Assembly: GCF_040371945.1 (NCBI RefSeq)
Contig: NZ_BAABWS010000004.1
Span: forward strand, 1 to 64,000
DNA length: 64,000 nucleotides
Source of the DNA: Litorivita sp040371945
Lineage (GTDB): Bacteria > Pseudomonadota > Alphaproteobacteria > Rhodobacterales > Rhodobacteraceae
Reading direction: 5' to 3'
Position numbers and translations under genes: made by a program
Notes under the pieces: generated by a model
Told to the model about the DNA's origin: nothing
The model's input: the letters and a program-made list of their open reading frames with translations, nothing else
Databases searched by the model: none
Shown: piece after piece, positions 16,704 to 26,306 of the stretch
Layout of the letters: every line of letters starts with the position of its first letter
Position numbering within the stretch: the first letter of the stretch is position 1

Positions 16704-17603
16704 TTGAATTTCAAACAGCTGACCTATTTCATCGCGGTTGCGGACGAGCTGCATTTCGGTCGCGCTGCCGAGCGTCTCGATATGGCGCAACCGCCACTCA
16801 GTCGACAGATCAAGCAACTCGAGGAGGAGTTGGAAGCCACTCTTTTCAACAGAGGCCGAAGCGCGATCACCCTCACACAGGCCGGTGAGCGGTTGCTCAA
16901 GCGTGGCAAAGCTATCCTCGCAGAACTGGAAGACATGCAACTGGAAGTGCGCCGCTTGGGACAAGGGGCCGAAGGACGGCTCAGGATCGGCTTTGTCGGT
17001 TCTGCGACATTCGGAATTTTGCCCAACATCATCCGGTCCTATCGAGCAAATTATCCCGAAATGAACCTAAGCCTGATCCCGATGAACACGGCCGAATTGC
17101 ATCGGGCCTTGGTGTCGCGCGAACTCGACGTGGTCTTCGCTCGGCCAACCTTGAAAGATCCGGAATTCCTGTCGAAGCACTTGGTCGAGGAAAAGCTGAT
17201 CCTCGCCTTGCCGGACATCGTCGATACAGGCACCCGCACGGTGGCCAAGCTCGAACGGCTGATGACACATCACCTGATCCTATACCCCGAACGGCCTAGG
17301 CCCAGCTATGCGGATATGGTTCTCAAAGCGGTTGAAGCTGCGGGGTTCAAAGTGCCGCTTCGCATCTGGTGCATGGATCTGCAAACCGCCCTGAGCCTTG
17401 TCGCGGTCGGCGAAGGCGTGTGTATCGTCCCCGCGTCTGTCGCAAATGCGCCGCGCAAGGGTATGAAATTTCTCGACATCGAACCCGAGATTGCGCGGAC
17501 CGAGCTTTCGATGAACTATCGACTGGATGAACAGGGAGTCCATGTCCAGAATTTTGTCTCCTTGGCTCAGAAGGTCGCACGAAAGAGCCCTTTGAAGAAG
17601 TGA
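16704..17603 (+). CDS. LysR-family regulator, CatR/BenM-like
   Basis: A 299-residue LTTR. The HTH is canonical (MNFKQLTYFIAVADELHFGRAAERLDMAQPPLSRQIKQLEEELEATLFNR), followed by a two-lobe effector domain (LRIGFVGSATFGILPNIIRSYR, LIPMNTAELHRAL). The TTG start follows TGGGAGGA. Its closest kind by context and sequence style is the CatR/BenM/CbnR group that senses muconate or benzoate. It probably controls the dioxygenase and the catB-ben operon. Confidence 0.88.
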   Translation: MNFKQLTYFIAVADELHFGRAAERLDMAQPPLSRQIKQLEEELEATLFNRGRSAITLTQAGERLLKRGKAILAELEDMQLEVRRLGQGAEGRLRIGFVGSATFGILPNIIRSYRANYPEMNLSLIPMNTAELHRALVSRELDVVFARPTLKDPEFLSKHLVEEKLILALPDIVDTGTRTVAKLERLMTHHLILYPERPRPSYADMVLKAVEAAGFKVPLRIWCMDLQTALSLVAVGEGVCIVPASVANAPRKGMKFLDIEPEIARTELSMNYRLDEQGVHVQNFVSLAQKVARKSPLKK

Positions 17604-17853
17604 TATCAGGCCCTGCGGCACGTCACGATGCCGAACATGCGATCCCGCGTCAGCAGATAGCCGTCGATGCCCAAATCACTCCTCGTTTGCTTGGCCCGAC
17701 GGCGGCAAATCTCCTCCGCTTCGGCAGCGGTTGTCTTGCCCTAGAGGTTCGCTTGGCGTCGCCCGAGCCAGTTCATTTTCGGGCCCCTCAGCAGCAATAT
17801 ATTTGGACGCTACCGCCGTGTGGTTTCAATCATCTTCACCCTGAGCGCCATGT

Positions 17854-18552
17854 TCATACCCCCAGCCATGTATGCTGGGCCTCCTCGTCAAGCTTGATGG
17901 CTTCGGCATCACCGGTCCAAACAATCTGACCTTTGCTGACCACAACAACGTCATCCGCCAAAGAGGTTGCAAAGCCGAAATTCTGCTCGACGATGATCAT
18001 GGACAGTCCTGCCATTTTGAGGTCTTGCAGCTTGTCGTGGATCAGTTTGACGATGATCGGAGCTAGGCCCTCGGTCGGTTCATCTAGGATCAGCAGCTTG
18101 GGGTTCATTAGCAAGCCGCGCGCGATCGCCAACATTTGCTGCTCTCCGCCCGAAAGCTGCGTGCCGCCGTTGTCCAAACGCTCCCCCAATCGCGGAAACA
18201 GATCGAGCACCCGCTCCATCGTCCATGCAGCCTCTGACCCGCCGAACCGCTTGCTCGCGATTTCAAGGTTCTCACGCACGCTAAGCGACGGGAAGATGTC
18301 ACGTGTTTCGGGCACATATGCGATACCGCTTTTGGCGATATCAAAGGGTTGCCCTCCGATCGGCTCCCCGTTGAACAGGATCTCGCCGGACGTCAGCGGC
18401 AAAAGGCCCATGATGGTTTTGAGCGTTGTGGACTTGCCAGCACCGTTGCGACCAAGGATCGCCATGACCCTGCCCCGCTGTGCCCGAAGCGACAATCCAT
18501 ACAGAACCTGCGTTTCTCCATAGCCGGATTCGATTGCATTCAGTTCAAGCAT
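17854..18552 (-). CDS. livF: Branched-chain/aromatic acid-type ABC transporter ATPase LivF
   Basis: A 232-residue ATP-binding subunit. It has Walker A GRNGAGKST, signature LSGGEQQM and Walker B LLILDEPTEGLAP. The start MLELNAIESGYG at 18552 overlaps the livG stop by 8 bases; the frame is open further upstream only by chance. It is the last gene of the catB-ben-liv operon, so this Liv-type importer most likely takes up benzoate or a related aromatic acid rather than an amino acid. Confidence 0.92.
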   Translation of the reverse strand: MLELNAIESGYGETQVLYGLSLRAQRGRVMAILGRNGAGKSTTLKTIMGLLPLTSGEILFNGEPIGGQPFDIAKSGIAYVPETRDIFPSLSVRENLEIASKRFGGSEAAWTMERVLDLFPRLGERLDNGGTQLSGGEQQMLAIARGLLMNPKLLILDEPTEGLAPIIVKLIHDKLQDLKMAGLSMIIVEQNFGFATSLADDVVVVSKGQIVWTGDAEAIKLDEEAQHTWLGV

Positions 18553-19288
18553 CTTCCCAGCTCCCCAGATAAATGTCCTTGAGCAGAGTCGATCCTCGCG
18601 CCGCGTCGGGCTGACCATCGAAAACCACTTCGCCGTAGTTGAGCACCGTAATCGTGTCGGCCACGTCAAAGGCAAGGTCCATGTCGTGCTCGATGATCAG
18701 CATGGTCAGGTCGCGCGGCAGATTGTTCAGCAGATCGTGAAATCCTTTGGACATTTCCGGCCCGACACCGCTGGTCGGTTCATCCATAAGCAGGACAAGA
18801 GGCTTTGTGGCCAGTGCCACGCCGACCTCAAGCTGTCGACGCACACCATAGCTGATCTCGGACACTTTCGCGTGAAGAAAGGGCATTAGATTCACCTGCT
18901 CGGCGACCTCCTCCACAATTTCTCGGACTTCGGATTTTGCTAGGCTGTCCGACCAAAGATTTGTCCCATTGCCCGTGTGAACCGCCGCGGCAAGGCCAAG
19001 GTTTTCCTCGACCGTCAAACCGTCAAACAGCGTGTTTTTCTGGTAGCTGCGCGAAAGCCCGCGACGGGCGCGTTTGGCAACCGGCAGCGCGGTGACATCC
19101 TCACCAGCAAGATGGACCGATCCGCTGTCGGGGGTCAGTTCACCAACGAGCTGATTGAACAATGTCGTCTTGCCCGCCCCATTCGGTCCGAGGATAACAC
19201 GGCGCTCGCCTCGTTCCAGCTTCAACGACACGTTGCGCGTGACGTGGACGGCGCCAAAGCTTTTGTCCAGATTGCGTGTCTCAAGCAT
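18545..19288 (-). CDS. livG: Branched-chain/aromatic acid-type ABC transporter ATPase LivG
   Basis: A 247-residue ATPase with Walker A GPNGAGKTT, the LivG-type signature ISYGVRRQLEV, Walker B LVLLMDEPTSG and the characteristic LLIIEHDMDLAFDVAD switch region. It overlaps livM upstream and livF downstream, indicating coupled translation. Part of the importer linked to benzoate genes. Confidence 0.92.
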   Translation of the reverse strand: MLETRNLDKSFGAVHVTRNVSLKLERGERRVILGPNGAGKTTLFNQLVGELTPDSGSVHLAGEDVTALPVAKRARRGLSRSYQKNTLFDGLTVEENLGLAAAVHTGNGTNLWSDSLAKSEVREIVEEVAEQVNLMPFLHAKVSEISYGVRRQLEVGVALATKPLVLLMDEPTSGVGPEMSKGFHDLLNNLPRDLTMLIIEHDMDLAFDVADTITVLNYGEVVFDGQPDAARGSTLLKDIYLGSWEDA

Positions 19289-20285
19289 CGGTCAACGCCT
19301 CCTCGGTTTCGTGTTTGCGGGTTGCATCAGCAAGACGGCGGTCGAATACGCCGCCCCATCGGGCCTCGATCCAGCCGAAGATGCCGTTGGCGCGGCTCGT
19401 CACGACGGCGATCAGGATGACACCGACAACAAGGTGCCAATAGGTCGTGACTGAACTCAGCTCATGTTTCAGGACGACAAAAGCCGCCGCTCCGATCAGG
19501 GGGCCGACAAGCGTTCCAAGCCCTCCGAGGATCACAACAACCAGTGCCTCGCCTGAAACGGTCCAGCTGAGCAGCCCCGGCGAGATATACATGATGTTCT
19601 GCGCGGCCAGCGCACCGGCAAGGCCCGCGATCATGCCGGACAGGCCAAACACATCGGCCTTTACACGCCAGACCGTCAGGCCAAGCGCGCGCATCCGCTG
19701 CTCATTGTGCATGACACCGGTGAACGAGCGGCCCAGACCGGAGCGCAAGATCACCACCGACGCGCCATAGACGGCGCCAAGCACGCTCAGGCAGAACAGC
19801 GCAAAGCTGCGACTGTCATTCAGATCAACGCCGATGAAACCCAGATCCAGTCGGGAAATGCCGCCCAGCCCATCGTCGCCACCAAAGATCGGCGCCTCGA
19901 ATACATAGGAATAAGCCATTTGTCCGAAAGCAAGTGTCGCCATGATGAAATAGATACCGTGACTGCGCGAGCCGATTGCACCAATGGCCCAAGCAGCCGC
20001 GCCAGTCAGCCCGATGCTGCCAGCCATGGCAACCGGCGGCGCGATCCCAGCCTTTGTCGACAGGATTGCATAGGCGTAGGCCCCGATCCCCATCAAAGCG
20101 CCATGGCAGAGCGAGACCATGCCCCCAAAGCCCGCAACGACGTCAAGCGCCAGAACCAGCATGGCAAGGATCACGATCTCGGTCAGGATCTCCAGCCCGA
20201 AATATTCGGCGGTGAATGCTTGAAAGAGAGCACCGGCCGCAAGGAGGGCCAGAGCGGTGTAACGAAGAGTGTTGTGGCGAAACAT
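19281..20285 (-). CDS. livM: Branched-chain/aromatic acid-type ABC transporter permease LivM
   Basis: A 334-residue inner-membrane permease with multiple hydrophobic segments and the LivM hallmark GFGGMVSLCHGALMGIGAYAYA. The C-terminus is a charged tail (RKHETEEALTDA). It starts 4 bases after livH ends. With LivH it forms the translocation channel. Confidence 0.92.
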   Translation of the reverse strand: MFRHNTLRYTALALLAAGALFQAFTAEYFGLEILTEIVILAMLVLALDVVAGFGGMVSLCHGALMGIGAYAYAILSTKAGIAPPVAMAGSIGLTGAAAWAIGAIGSRSHGIYFIMATLAFGQMAYSYVFEAPIFGGDDGLGGISRLDLGFIGVDLNDSRSFALFCLSVLGAVYGASVVILRSGLGRSFTGVMHNEQRMRALGLTVWRVKADVFGLSGMIAGLAGALAAQNIMYISPGLLSWTVSGEALVVVILGGLGTLVGPLIGAAAFVVLKHELSSVTTYWHLVVGVILIAVVTSRANGIFGWIEARWGGVFDRRLADATRKHETEEALTDA

Positions 20286-20288
20286 CGT

Positions 20289-21158
20289 CTATCCTTTCGC
20301 GGGAAAGAGGCCTTCGGGCTTGATCACGAGGACCGCAGCCAAAAGCGCGTAGATGAGGACTGAGGCCAGCCCAGGGGCCAGAACGGCACCAAAGGTCTGC
20401 ACAATGCCATAGATCAGCGATCCGGCGATGGCCCCCTTGAGCGAGCCGAGCCCCCCGATCACGATCACGATCAGCGTCGGTATCAGAATCTGCAGTCCCA
20501 TATCAGGCGTCACACTCAAAAGCGGTGCCGCGACGGCCCCCGCTAGGCCTGCAAGGGCACAGCCCACACAAAAGACGATGAAGAATAGCCGTTCCACGTT
20601 TATGCCCAGACAGGCAGCCATGGCATCGTTATCGACACCCGCGCGGATCATTGCGCCGATCTGGGTTCGGCTCAGCACGAAAGCAAGTGCGCCGAAGATG
20701 GCGAGCCCCAAAACGATGATGAACAGCCGGTAGGTCGGATAGGCGACACCAAGGACGTCAAGACGACCGCCAAGCAGCGCTGGCACGTCGATCGCGAGCG
20801 CCAGATCCCCCCAAAAGATGCGTGTCAGATCGAGCAGGACAAAGATCAGACCGAATGTGACGAGAACCTGTGCCATAGGTCCCGATTTCCGCATCCGTTT
20901 GATAAGGCCGGAATAGAGGAGGATCCCCACCCCGGCAACCGCCACAGGTGCCAGAAAGAACCCCATCCAGTAGCCGCCCACAGCCGCCAGCGAGGCCGCG
21001 AAATACGCACCAAGAGCATAAAGCGAACCATGCGCGAGGTTAACGAAATGCATCAGCCCGAAAATGACCGTCAGGCCGATGGAAAGTAAGAACAGAAGCA
21101 TGGACAGTTGCAAGGCATTCAATGCCTGAAGTGTCCAGAATCCAAGATCGTGTGCCAT
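20289..21158 (-). CDS. livH: Branched-chain/aromatic acid-type ABC transporter permease LivH
   Basis: A 289-residue permease with the LivH hallmarks FGLMHFVNLAHGSLYALGAY and GGLGSLKGAIAGSLIYG. GAGGAGG precedes the ATG. It lies between the binding-protein gene and livM. Confidence 0.92.
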   Translation of the reverse strand: MAHDLGFWTLQALNALQLSMLLFLLSIGLTVIFGLMHFVNLAHGSLYALGAYFAASLAAVGGYWMGFFLAPVAVAGVGILLYSGLIKRMRKSGPMAQVLVTFGLIFVLLDLTRIFWGDLALAIDVPALLGGRLDVLGVAYPTYRLFIIVLGLAIFGALAFVLSRTQIGAMIRAGVDNDAMAACLGINVERLFFIVFCVGCALAGLAGAVAAPLLSVTPDMGLQILIPTLIVIVIGGLGSLKGAIAGSLIYGIVQTFGAVLAPGLASVLIYALLAAVLVIKPEGLFPAKG

Positions 21159-21218
21159 GAGCTAGGTCCTCCTCGGACGTGATGCCTCGGCCGCAGGCGT
21201 GCGGCCGAGGCAATTTAA

Positions 21219-22394
21219 TCATTTGGAGACCGGTGCCATTTTGCATCCGTTGACCAGGTCAGCTTCTGCGGGAAGCTGAGCGAGAATTTTCTGCGTCAGT
21301 CCAGCTTCGCCTGCGACCGTTTCATAGACATAGACGGATTGGATGATATTGTTGGTCGCGGGATCAATCGATAGCTTGCCGCGCGGCCCTTCGAAGCTAA
21401 CCTGCCGCAACGCGTTTGCCAAAGATGCTCGGTCGTTTGCGCCGCTCTTGGTCGCCTCAATCAATGAACGAGCCGCATCGTAACCCTGCACTGCAAATTC
21501 CGAAGGAACCCGTCCCGTTTCTTCCATGAACGCGTCAACGAAAGCCGCGTTCAGACCGCTGTCAATTGTCGGAGCATAATGTAGTGCCGTGATTACGCCC
21601 TTGGCAGCATCGCCTTGCGCGTTGACATACAACGGAGAGGTCAGGAAACCCGAGCCATAGAGCGGGAGGTCGGATTTCAAACCAAAACTGTCATATTGCT
21701 TGACGAAGGAAATCGCCTCGCCGCCCGCATAGAAAACATAGACTGCATCAGCACCGCTGGCCTTGGCTTGGGCGAGATAGGGACCGAAGTCTTGCGTCTT
21801 TTGGAACGGAGTGAATTCCTGACCTGCGATCTCGCCGCCTGCGGCGGTGAAGGTCTCGGTGAAGGCATTGATCATCTGGCGACCAGCGGCGTAGTCAGGC
21901 GCAAGCGTGAATACCTTCTTGACGCCTTGTTGCGCCATCCAGGTGCCCATCGGGCGATTGATCTGACCGTTGGAGAACGACATCCGCGTAATGAAGGGCG
22001 AGCAGGACTCGCCAGTTGCTGCGTCATTGCCAGCATTCGCGACGATGAGCGGCACACCTGCACCATGCACCATGTCGCGCACCGCGCCCAGAACACCGGA
22101 ACTGACGATCCCGACCATGACATCGACCTGATCCTGCAAGATCAGTTTCTTGGCCTTGCCAAGCGCGACAGGCGGCTTCACCTCGGTATCTTCGCGGGCG
22201 ACCTCAAACGTCACATCGGTTTCGGAACCGAACTGCCGCAGCCCGAGGTTGAAGCCGGTCTCGATTTCATTGCCAAGCGACGCGTAGACGCCCGAGAAAG
22301 GGAGCAACAGGCCCACCTTGATGTCTTCTGCTGCCACAGCAGGCAAAGCGAAGCTGGTGGCGAACCCGAGGGCCGCCAGGATTGTGCGTTTCAT
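21219..22394 (-). CDS. Periplasmic substrate-binding protein of the Liv-type importer (aromatic acid candidate)
   Basis: A 391-residue type-1 periplasmic binding protein. The start at 22394 follows GGAGGAAAT; the signal peptide is MKRTILAALGFATSFALPAVAAE. The mature N-terminus IKVGLLLPFSGVYASLGNEIETGFNLGL is typical of LivJ-like and aromatic-acid-binding relatives. It is encoded between benD and livH, so benzoate, a substituted benzoate or a related acid is the likely ligand (inference). Confidence 0.88.
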   Translation of the reverse strand: MKRTILAALGFATSFALPAVAAEDIKVGLLLPFSGVYASLGNEIETGFNLGLRQFGSETDVTFEVAREDTEVKPPVALGKAKKLILQDQVDVMVGIVSSGVLGAVRDMVHGAGVPLIVANAGNDAATGESCSPFITRMSFSNGQINRPMGTWMAQQGVKKVFTLAPDYAAGRQMINAFTETFTAAGGEIAGQEFTPFQKTQDFGPYLAQAKASGADAVYVFYAGGEAISFVKQYDSFGLKSDLPLYGSGFLTSPLYVNAQGDAAKGVITALHYAPTIDSGLNAAFVDAFMEETGRVPSEFAVQGYDAARSLIEATKSGANDRASLANALRQVSFEGPRGKLSIDPATNNIIQSVYVYETVAGEAGLTQKILAQLPAEADLVNGCKMAPVSK

Positions 22395-22435
22395 TGTGAA
22401 TTTCCTCCAGTTGGTTACTGACCCCTCCTCAGGGC

Positions 22436-23215
22436 CTATCCTAAGTCGCCCCCGCCCACCGGCACGGTAACGCCGGTGATGTAGGAGGCCTCGTCCGACG
22501 CAAGAAACAGGATTGGGCCTGCCTGTTCGTCGAGCGTTCCGTATCGTTTCATGAACGAGGACTGGATCGTCTGGTCGACGATGGTTTGGTACCAATCTTC
22601 GCGTTGTTCTTCTTCGGCGTTTGGGTTTCGCGGCACGACCCGTGGCGGGGCTTGGGTTCCGCCTGGAGCAGTCGCAACCACACGCACCCCCCGTTCGGCG
22701 ACTTCCCAAGCCAGGCTCGCGGTGAGCGCGTTCACTCCGCCCTTCGCCGCCGCGTAGGGCACGCGATTCAAGCCACGGGTCGCAATGGACGACACATTGA
22801 CGATTGTCCCTGAGCCTTGCGGCAGCATCCGTTCAATGGCTGCATGGCAGCAGTAAAGTGTCGGAAACAGCGACCGTCGCACTTCGGCGTCAATCTGCTT
22901 GGGTTCGTAATGCTCATATGGCTTGGCCCAGATCGTGCCGCCAACATTGTTGACGAGGATGTCGATCCTACCCCACAGATCCATCGCTTTCTGGATGGCT
23001 TTGTCGCACCCAGACCATGTTTCAAGGTTCACCGAAATCGCCTCGGCCGTTCCCCCTGCGTTGCGGATCGCACTCACCGCGTCTTTGCGAGCAGGAGAGC
23101 GGTCGACGATCAGCACCTTCGCACCTTCGCATGCGGCAAGTTCAGCAACTCGGCGACCGATACCCTGAGCGGCCCCTGTCACGACCATGATTTTACCCTC
23201 GAAACGGTTGGTCAT
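22436..23215 (-). CDS. benD: 1,6-dihydroxycyclohexa-2,4-diene-1-carboxylate dehydrogenase
   Basis: A 259-residue short-chain dehydrogenase that oxidises the cis-diol made by BenABC to catechol with CO2 release. It has the cofactor motif TGAAQGIGRR, NNVGG, catalytic Ser in NVSSIATRG and YAAAKGG with catalytic Tyr and Lys. Segments such as GGTIWAKPYEHYEP and APGGTQAPPR are characteristic of BenD. It overlaps benC by 4 bases. Confidence 0.95.
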   Translation of the reverse strand: MTNRFEGKIMVVTGAAQGIGRRVAELAACEGAKVLIVDRSPARKDAVSAIRNAGGTAEAISVNLETWSGCDKAIQKAMDLWGRIDILVNNVGGTIWAKPYEHYEPKQIDAEVRRSLFPTLYCCHAAIERMLPQGSGTIVNVSSIATRGLNRVPYAAAKGGVNALTASLAWEVAERGVRVVATAPGGTQAPPRVVPRNPNAEEEQREDWYQTIVDQTIQSSFMKRYGTLDEQAGPILFLASDEASYITGVTVPVGGGDLG

Positions 23216-24234
23216 GCGGCCTCCGCTTCCGCTTCAGTGGGGTTGAACTTCTCATAGTAGAAATTCGCCGGATCTACGCCAAGCTTGCCGAAGTGGTCGC
23301 GAACGGCGTCAACCATCGGCGGCGGCCCACACAGGTAAACGTCGCAATCCCCGTCGTTGAGATCATCCCCGCCGAGGTGATCGGTCACGAAACCCTTGCG
23401 CTCATGCGCGTCTTCTTCGGCGGCCAGAACGGTGATCACGGTGACGTTGCCGATGTTTTCAGCAAGGGCGTTTACTCGGTCCAGTTCCACAAGGTCGGCG
23501 GCACGGGTCACGGCATAGTAAAGGGTAATCGGGTGCTCCGCGCCCTGCTCTGCCACCTGCTCCAGCATCGACAGGAACGGGGCCAAACCAGTGCCGCCAG
23601 CGAGCCAAACCTGCGAGCGCTCGATTGGCCTAAGGTAAAAAGTTCCCATCGGACCCGTTGCAGTGAGAGCATCGCCAGCCTTCGCCTGCTCGCCAAGATA
23701 GCGGCTCATCACCCCGCCCGGTAGGTTGCGGATCAGAAAGCTGGCCTCCTGCGCACCCGGAGCGGATGAAAAAGAATACGACCGGTGCTTGTCCGTGCCG
23801 GGAATCGACAGGTTTACATACTGCCCCGCCAGAAAGTTGATCGGCTTGGCCAGCTTTACCCGCAAACCAAAGGAGGTCTCGGACAGCTGATCAACGCCCT
23901 TCACCTCAGCCTCGATAGCCTCCGGCGCGGTCTTGCAGATGGCGGACGAGACCGGAACCTGAACAACGCAATCGCTCTGTGGGGTCATCTGGCAGGTGAG
24001 CGCATAGCCTTGTGCGGCTTCATCGTCGCTCATCGACTCGTCCATGTAGAATTCCAGCTCGTATTCACCTTTTTCGATAAAACACTTGCAGGTGCCGCAA
24101 ACGCCATCGCGGCAATCCATCGGCAAGTTGATTTTTTGACGGAAGGCCGCATCGGTCACCTTCTCATCGTCATCGCATTGGATGACGCGCGTGACGCCAT
24201 CTTCGAAATTCAAGGCAACGTTATAGATCGTCAA
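23212..24234 (-). CDS. benC: Benzoate 1,2-dioxygenase electron transfer component
   Basis: A 340-residue reductase that transfers electrons from NADH to the BenAB oxygenase. The N-terminal 2Fe-2S ferredoxin has CRDGVCGTCKCFIEKG and a distal LTCQ cysteine (about residues 40-82); the FAD domain has HRSYSFSSAP; the NAD domain has WLAGGTGLAPFLSML and YLCGPPPMV. Order and length match BenC. Confidence 0.95.
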   Translation of the reverse strand: MTIYNVALNFEDGVTRVIQCDDDEKVTDAAFRQKINLPMDCRDGVCGTCKCFIEKGEYELEFYMDESMSDDEAAQGYALTCQMTPQSDCVVQVPVSSAICKTAPEAIEAEVKGVDQLSETSFGLRVKLAKPINFLAGQYVNLSIPGTDKHRSYSFSSAPGAQEASFLIRNLPGGVMSRYLGEQAKAGDALTATGPMGTFYLRPIERSQVWLAGGTGLAPFLSMLEQVAEQGAEHPITLYYAVTRAADLVELDRVNALAENIGNVTVITVLAAEEDAHERKGFVTDHLGGDDLNDGDCDVYLCGPPPMVDAVRDHFGKLGVDPANFYYEKFNPTEAEAEAA

Positions 24235-24307
24235 GGCATGCTCCTCCCTTGGCCGCGCACCCTGATGTGGATGCGCAAAGGTCTTTAGGCTCCCGAAATG
24301 AACGGGC

Positions 24308-24832
24308 TTAGGTGTGATAGACGTCGATCACGTGGTGGATGTGATCGTTCTTCAGGACCACCTTCTTGTCGGTGATCAACAATTTGGGCCCACTGGTATC
24401 GAGCGTGTAGAACGATGTGCCCCAGTGCTGGTCGGTTTTGCCGTAGCGATAACTCAGCGTTTGCCAGTTGAAGCGCAGCTTGATTTGGCTGCCTTCACGG
24501 CTCACCACCTCGATACCGGACAGGTAATGGCTGGTGCGCGGTTCCGGCAGCGAGGTCGCAGAAGACCGGTCCGTCTTGATCCGAAACACACGATCTTCAA
24601 TCCCCTGCTTGTTGGGGTAGTACATCAACGACATTTCGTTCAGCGGGTCCTCGGTGAGTGTGTCGTAGTCATCCCATGCGGGCATCCAGAACGGGCAGTC
24701 CTTGTGATAAAAGGTCAGCCATGTGTCCCATTCACGATCATCCAGCGCGCGCGCCTCGGCAAAGAGGAAGGCCTGAATGTCTTCATAGCTCACTGTCGTA
24801 TCGGCCGTGCGGTCAAGCGTTGCAGTTGTCAT
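24308..24832 (-). CDS. benB: Benzoate 1,2-dioxygenase small subunit
   Basis: A 174-residue ring-hydroxylating dioxygenase beta subunit (SnoaL/NTF2-like fold): segments FLFAEARALDDREWDTWLTFYHKDCPFWMPAWDD and LNEMSLMYYPNKQGIEDRVFRIKT are typical of BenB/XylY. It has a structural role in the alpha3beta3 oxygenase. It lies 12 bases after benA and before benC. Confidence 0.95.
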   Translation of the reverse strand: MTTATLDRTADTTVSYEDIQAFLFAEARALDDREWDTWLTFYHKDCPFWMPAWDDYDTLTEDPLNEMSLMYYPNKQGIEDRVFRIKTDRSSATSLPEPRTSHYLSGIEVVSREGSQIKLRFNWQTLSYRYGKTDQHWGTSFYTLDTSGPKLLITDKKVVLKNDHIHHVIDVYHT

Positions 24833-24844
24833 TGTCTTTCCTCC

Positions 24845-26233
24845 TCACTCGGCTGCCACCGGCGCTTTTGGCGCGGTTTCGCGTTCCTTGGCGATGGCCT
24901 CTCCCATCCGTTTGGACCAATTGCTGTGCTGAATAACGAACAGCCCTTCGTCCTCGGTGCGGGCACCGGACATGACGGGGTTGATGCCAAGGGCCTTGGC
25001 GTCTTCGTCCGGGCCTTCGATCCACTGGGTCGCACCGCGGGTCAGGTCATTCCACTGGGCATGTGCAGCACCCGCATAGCCGCGCTGTGTGGCTCGGAAT
25101 TCTTCGGTGTCATCCGGTGTCGCCATTCCGGAAGCATTGAAGAAATCTTCGTACTGGCGGATGCGACGGGTCCGCGCTTCCTGACTCTCGCCTTTGGGCG
25201 CAATGCAGTAAATGGTGACCTCGGTCTCGTTCACGCTGATCGGGCGAAAGACGCGGATCTGGCTGGAGAACTGGTCCATCAAGAAGACATTGGGATAGAG
25301 GCACAGGTTGCGCAGAACGCCGACCATCCAATCGGCTTTGGTCTTGCCGAATTTCTCCGTCCACTCTTCGAGGCGCGAATAACCTGGACGGTTTGTCGGG
25401 TCGGCCCATTCGGTCCAAAGCAGGATGTGACCGTTTTCATAAGCATGAAAACCACCGCGCTGCTTGGCCCATTTGGACGCATCGGTTGCCTTGATGTTGT
25501 CTTCCTTACCGTCGTCGGTGCGGTGTGCAGTCGTCGCCACATAGTTCCAATGCACGGCAGAGACATGGTAGCCATCCGCACCGTTTTCGGCCTGAAGCTT
25601 CCAGTTGCCGTCATAGGTGTAGGTCGAGGATCCGCGCAGCACCTCCAGTCCCTCGTCGGCCTGATCAACCATAATGTCGATCATCTTGCGCGCCTCACCG
25701 AGGTAGTCTTCCAGCGGCTTCACATCTGCATTCAAAGATCCGAACAGGAAGCCACGGTAACTCTCGAAGCGGGCAACCTTGGTCAGATCATGACTTCCGT
25801 CCTTGTTGAACTGTTCGGGATAGCCCGCGCCCTTCGGATCCTTGACCTTGAGAAGCTTGCCGGTGTTCGAGAAGGTCCAACCGTGGAACGGGCAGGTAAA
25901 TGTCTTTTGGTTGCGACGCTTGAAACGGCAAAGCTGCGCACCACGGTGCGAACAGGCGTTGACCAGCGCGTGCAACTCACCGTCCTTGTCGCGGGTGATG
26001 ACAGCGGGCGTGCGGCCCATGGTCAGGGTAAGATAGTCGCCCGGCTCGGGGATCTGGCTTTCATGCGCCATGTAGATCCAGTTGCCTTCGAAAATGTGCT
26101 TGATCTCAAGCTCGAAAAGCTCCTCGTCGGTAAAGATGTCACGGCGACAGCGAAACACGCCATTTTCCGGGTCATCCTGTATCGCGCCGTCGAGCCGCGC
26201 TTCGAATTCATCGAGATTGGATTGCTTGAACAT
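24845..26233 (-). CDS. benA: Benzoate 1,2-dioxygenase large subunit
   Basis: A 462-residue Rieske oxygenase alpha subunit that dihydroxylates benzoate at the 1,2 position. The Rieske motif is CSHRGAQLCRFKRR then CPFHGWTF; the mononuclear iron site includes ENGADGYHVSAVHWNY and a downstream Asp. Length fits BenA. It is the second gene of the operon after catB. A related toluate or anthranilate substrate cannot be excluded by motifs alone. Confidence 0.95.
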   Translation of the reverse strand: MFKQSNLDEFEARLDGAIQDDPENGVFRCRRDIFTDEELFELEIKHIFEGNWIYMAHESQIPEPGDYLTLTMGRTPAVITRDKDGELHALVNACSHRGAQLCRFKRRNQKTFTCPFHGWTFSNTGKLLKVKDPKGAGYPEQFNKDGSHDLTKVARFESYRGFLFGSLNADVKPLEDYLGEARKMIDIMVDQADEGLEVLRGSSTYTYDGNWKLQAENGADGYHVSAVHWNYVATTAHRTDDGKEDNIKATDASKWAKQRGGFHAYENGHILLWTEWADPTNRPGYSRLEEWTEKFGKTKADWMVGVLRNLCLYPNVFLMDQFSSQIRVFRPISVNETEVTIYCIAPKGESQEARTRRIRQYEDFFNASGMATPDDTEEFRATQRGYAGAAHAQWNDLTRGATQWIEGPDEDAKALGINPVMSGARTEDEGLFVIQHSNWSKRMGEAIAKERETAPKAPVAAE

Positions 26234-26306
26234 TGGTGGTCCTCCTCCTGACCGCCTTGGCGCCTACTGACATGCCCTGGCTAGATTGGATATCGGTGTC
26301 GCGGGT

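Noticed and set aside
24314..26251. A 645-codon open frame on the plus strand opposite benA-benB
   Set aside because: It is antisense to well-supported ben genes, has no ribosome binding site and no recognisable domain; it is a consequence of GC-biased codon use.
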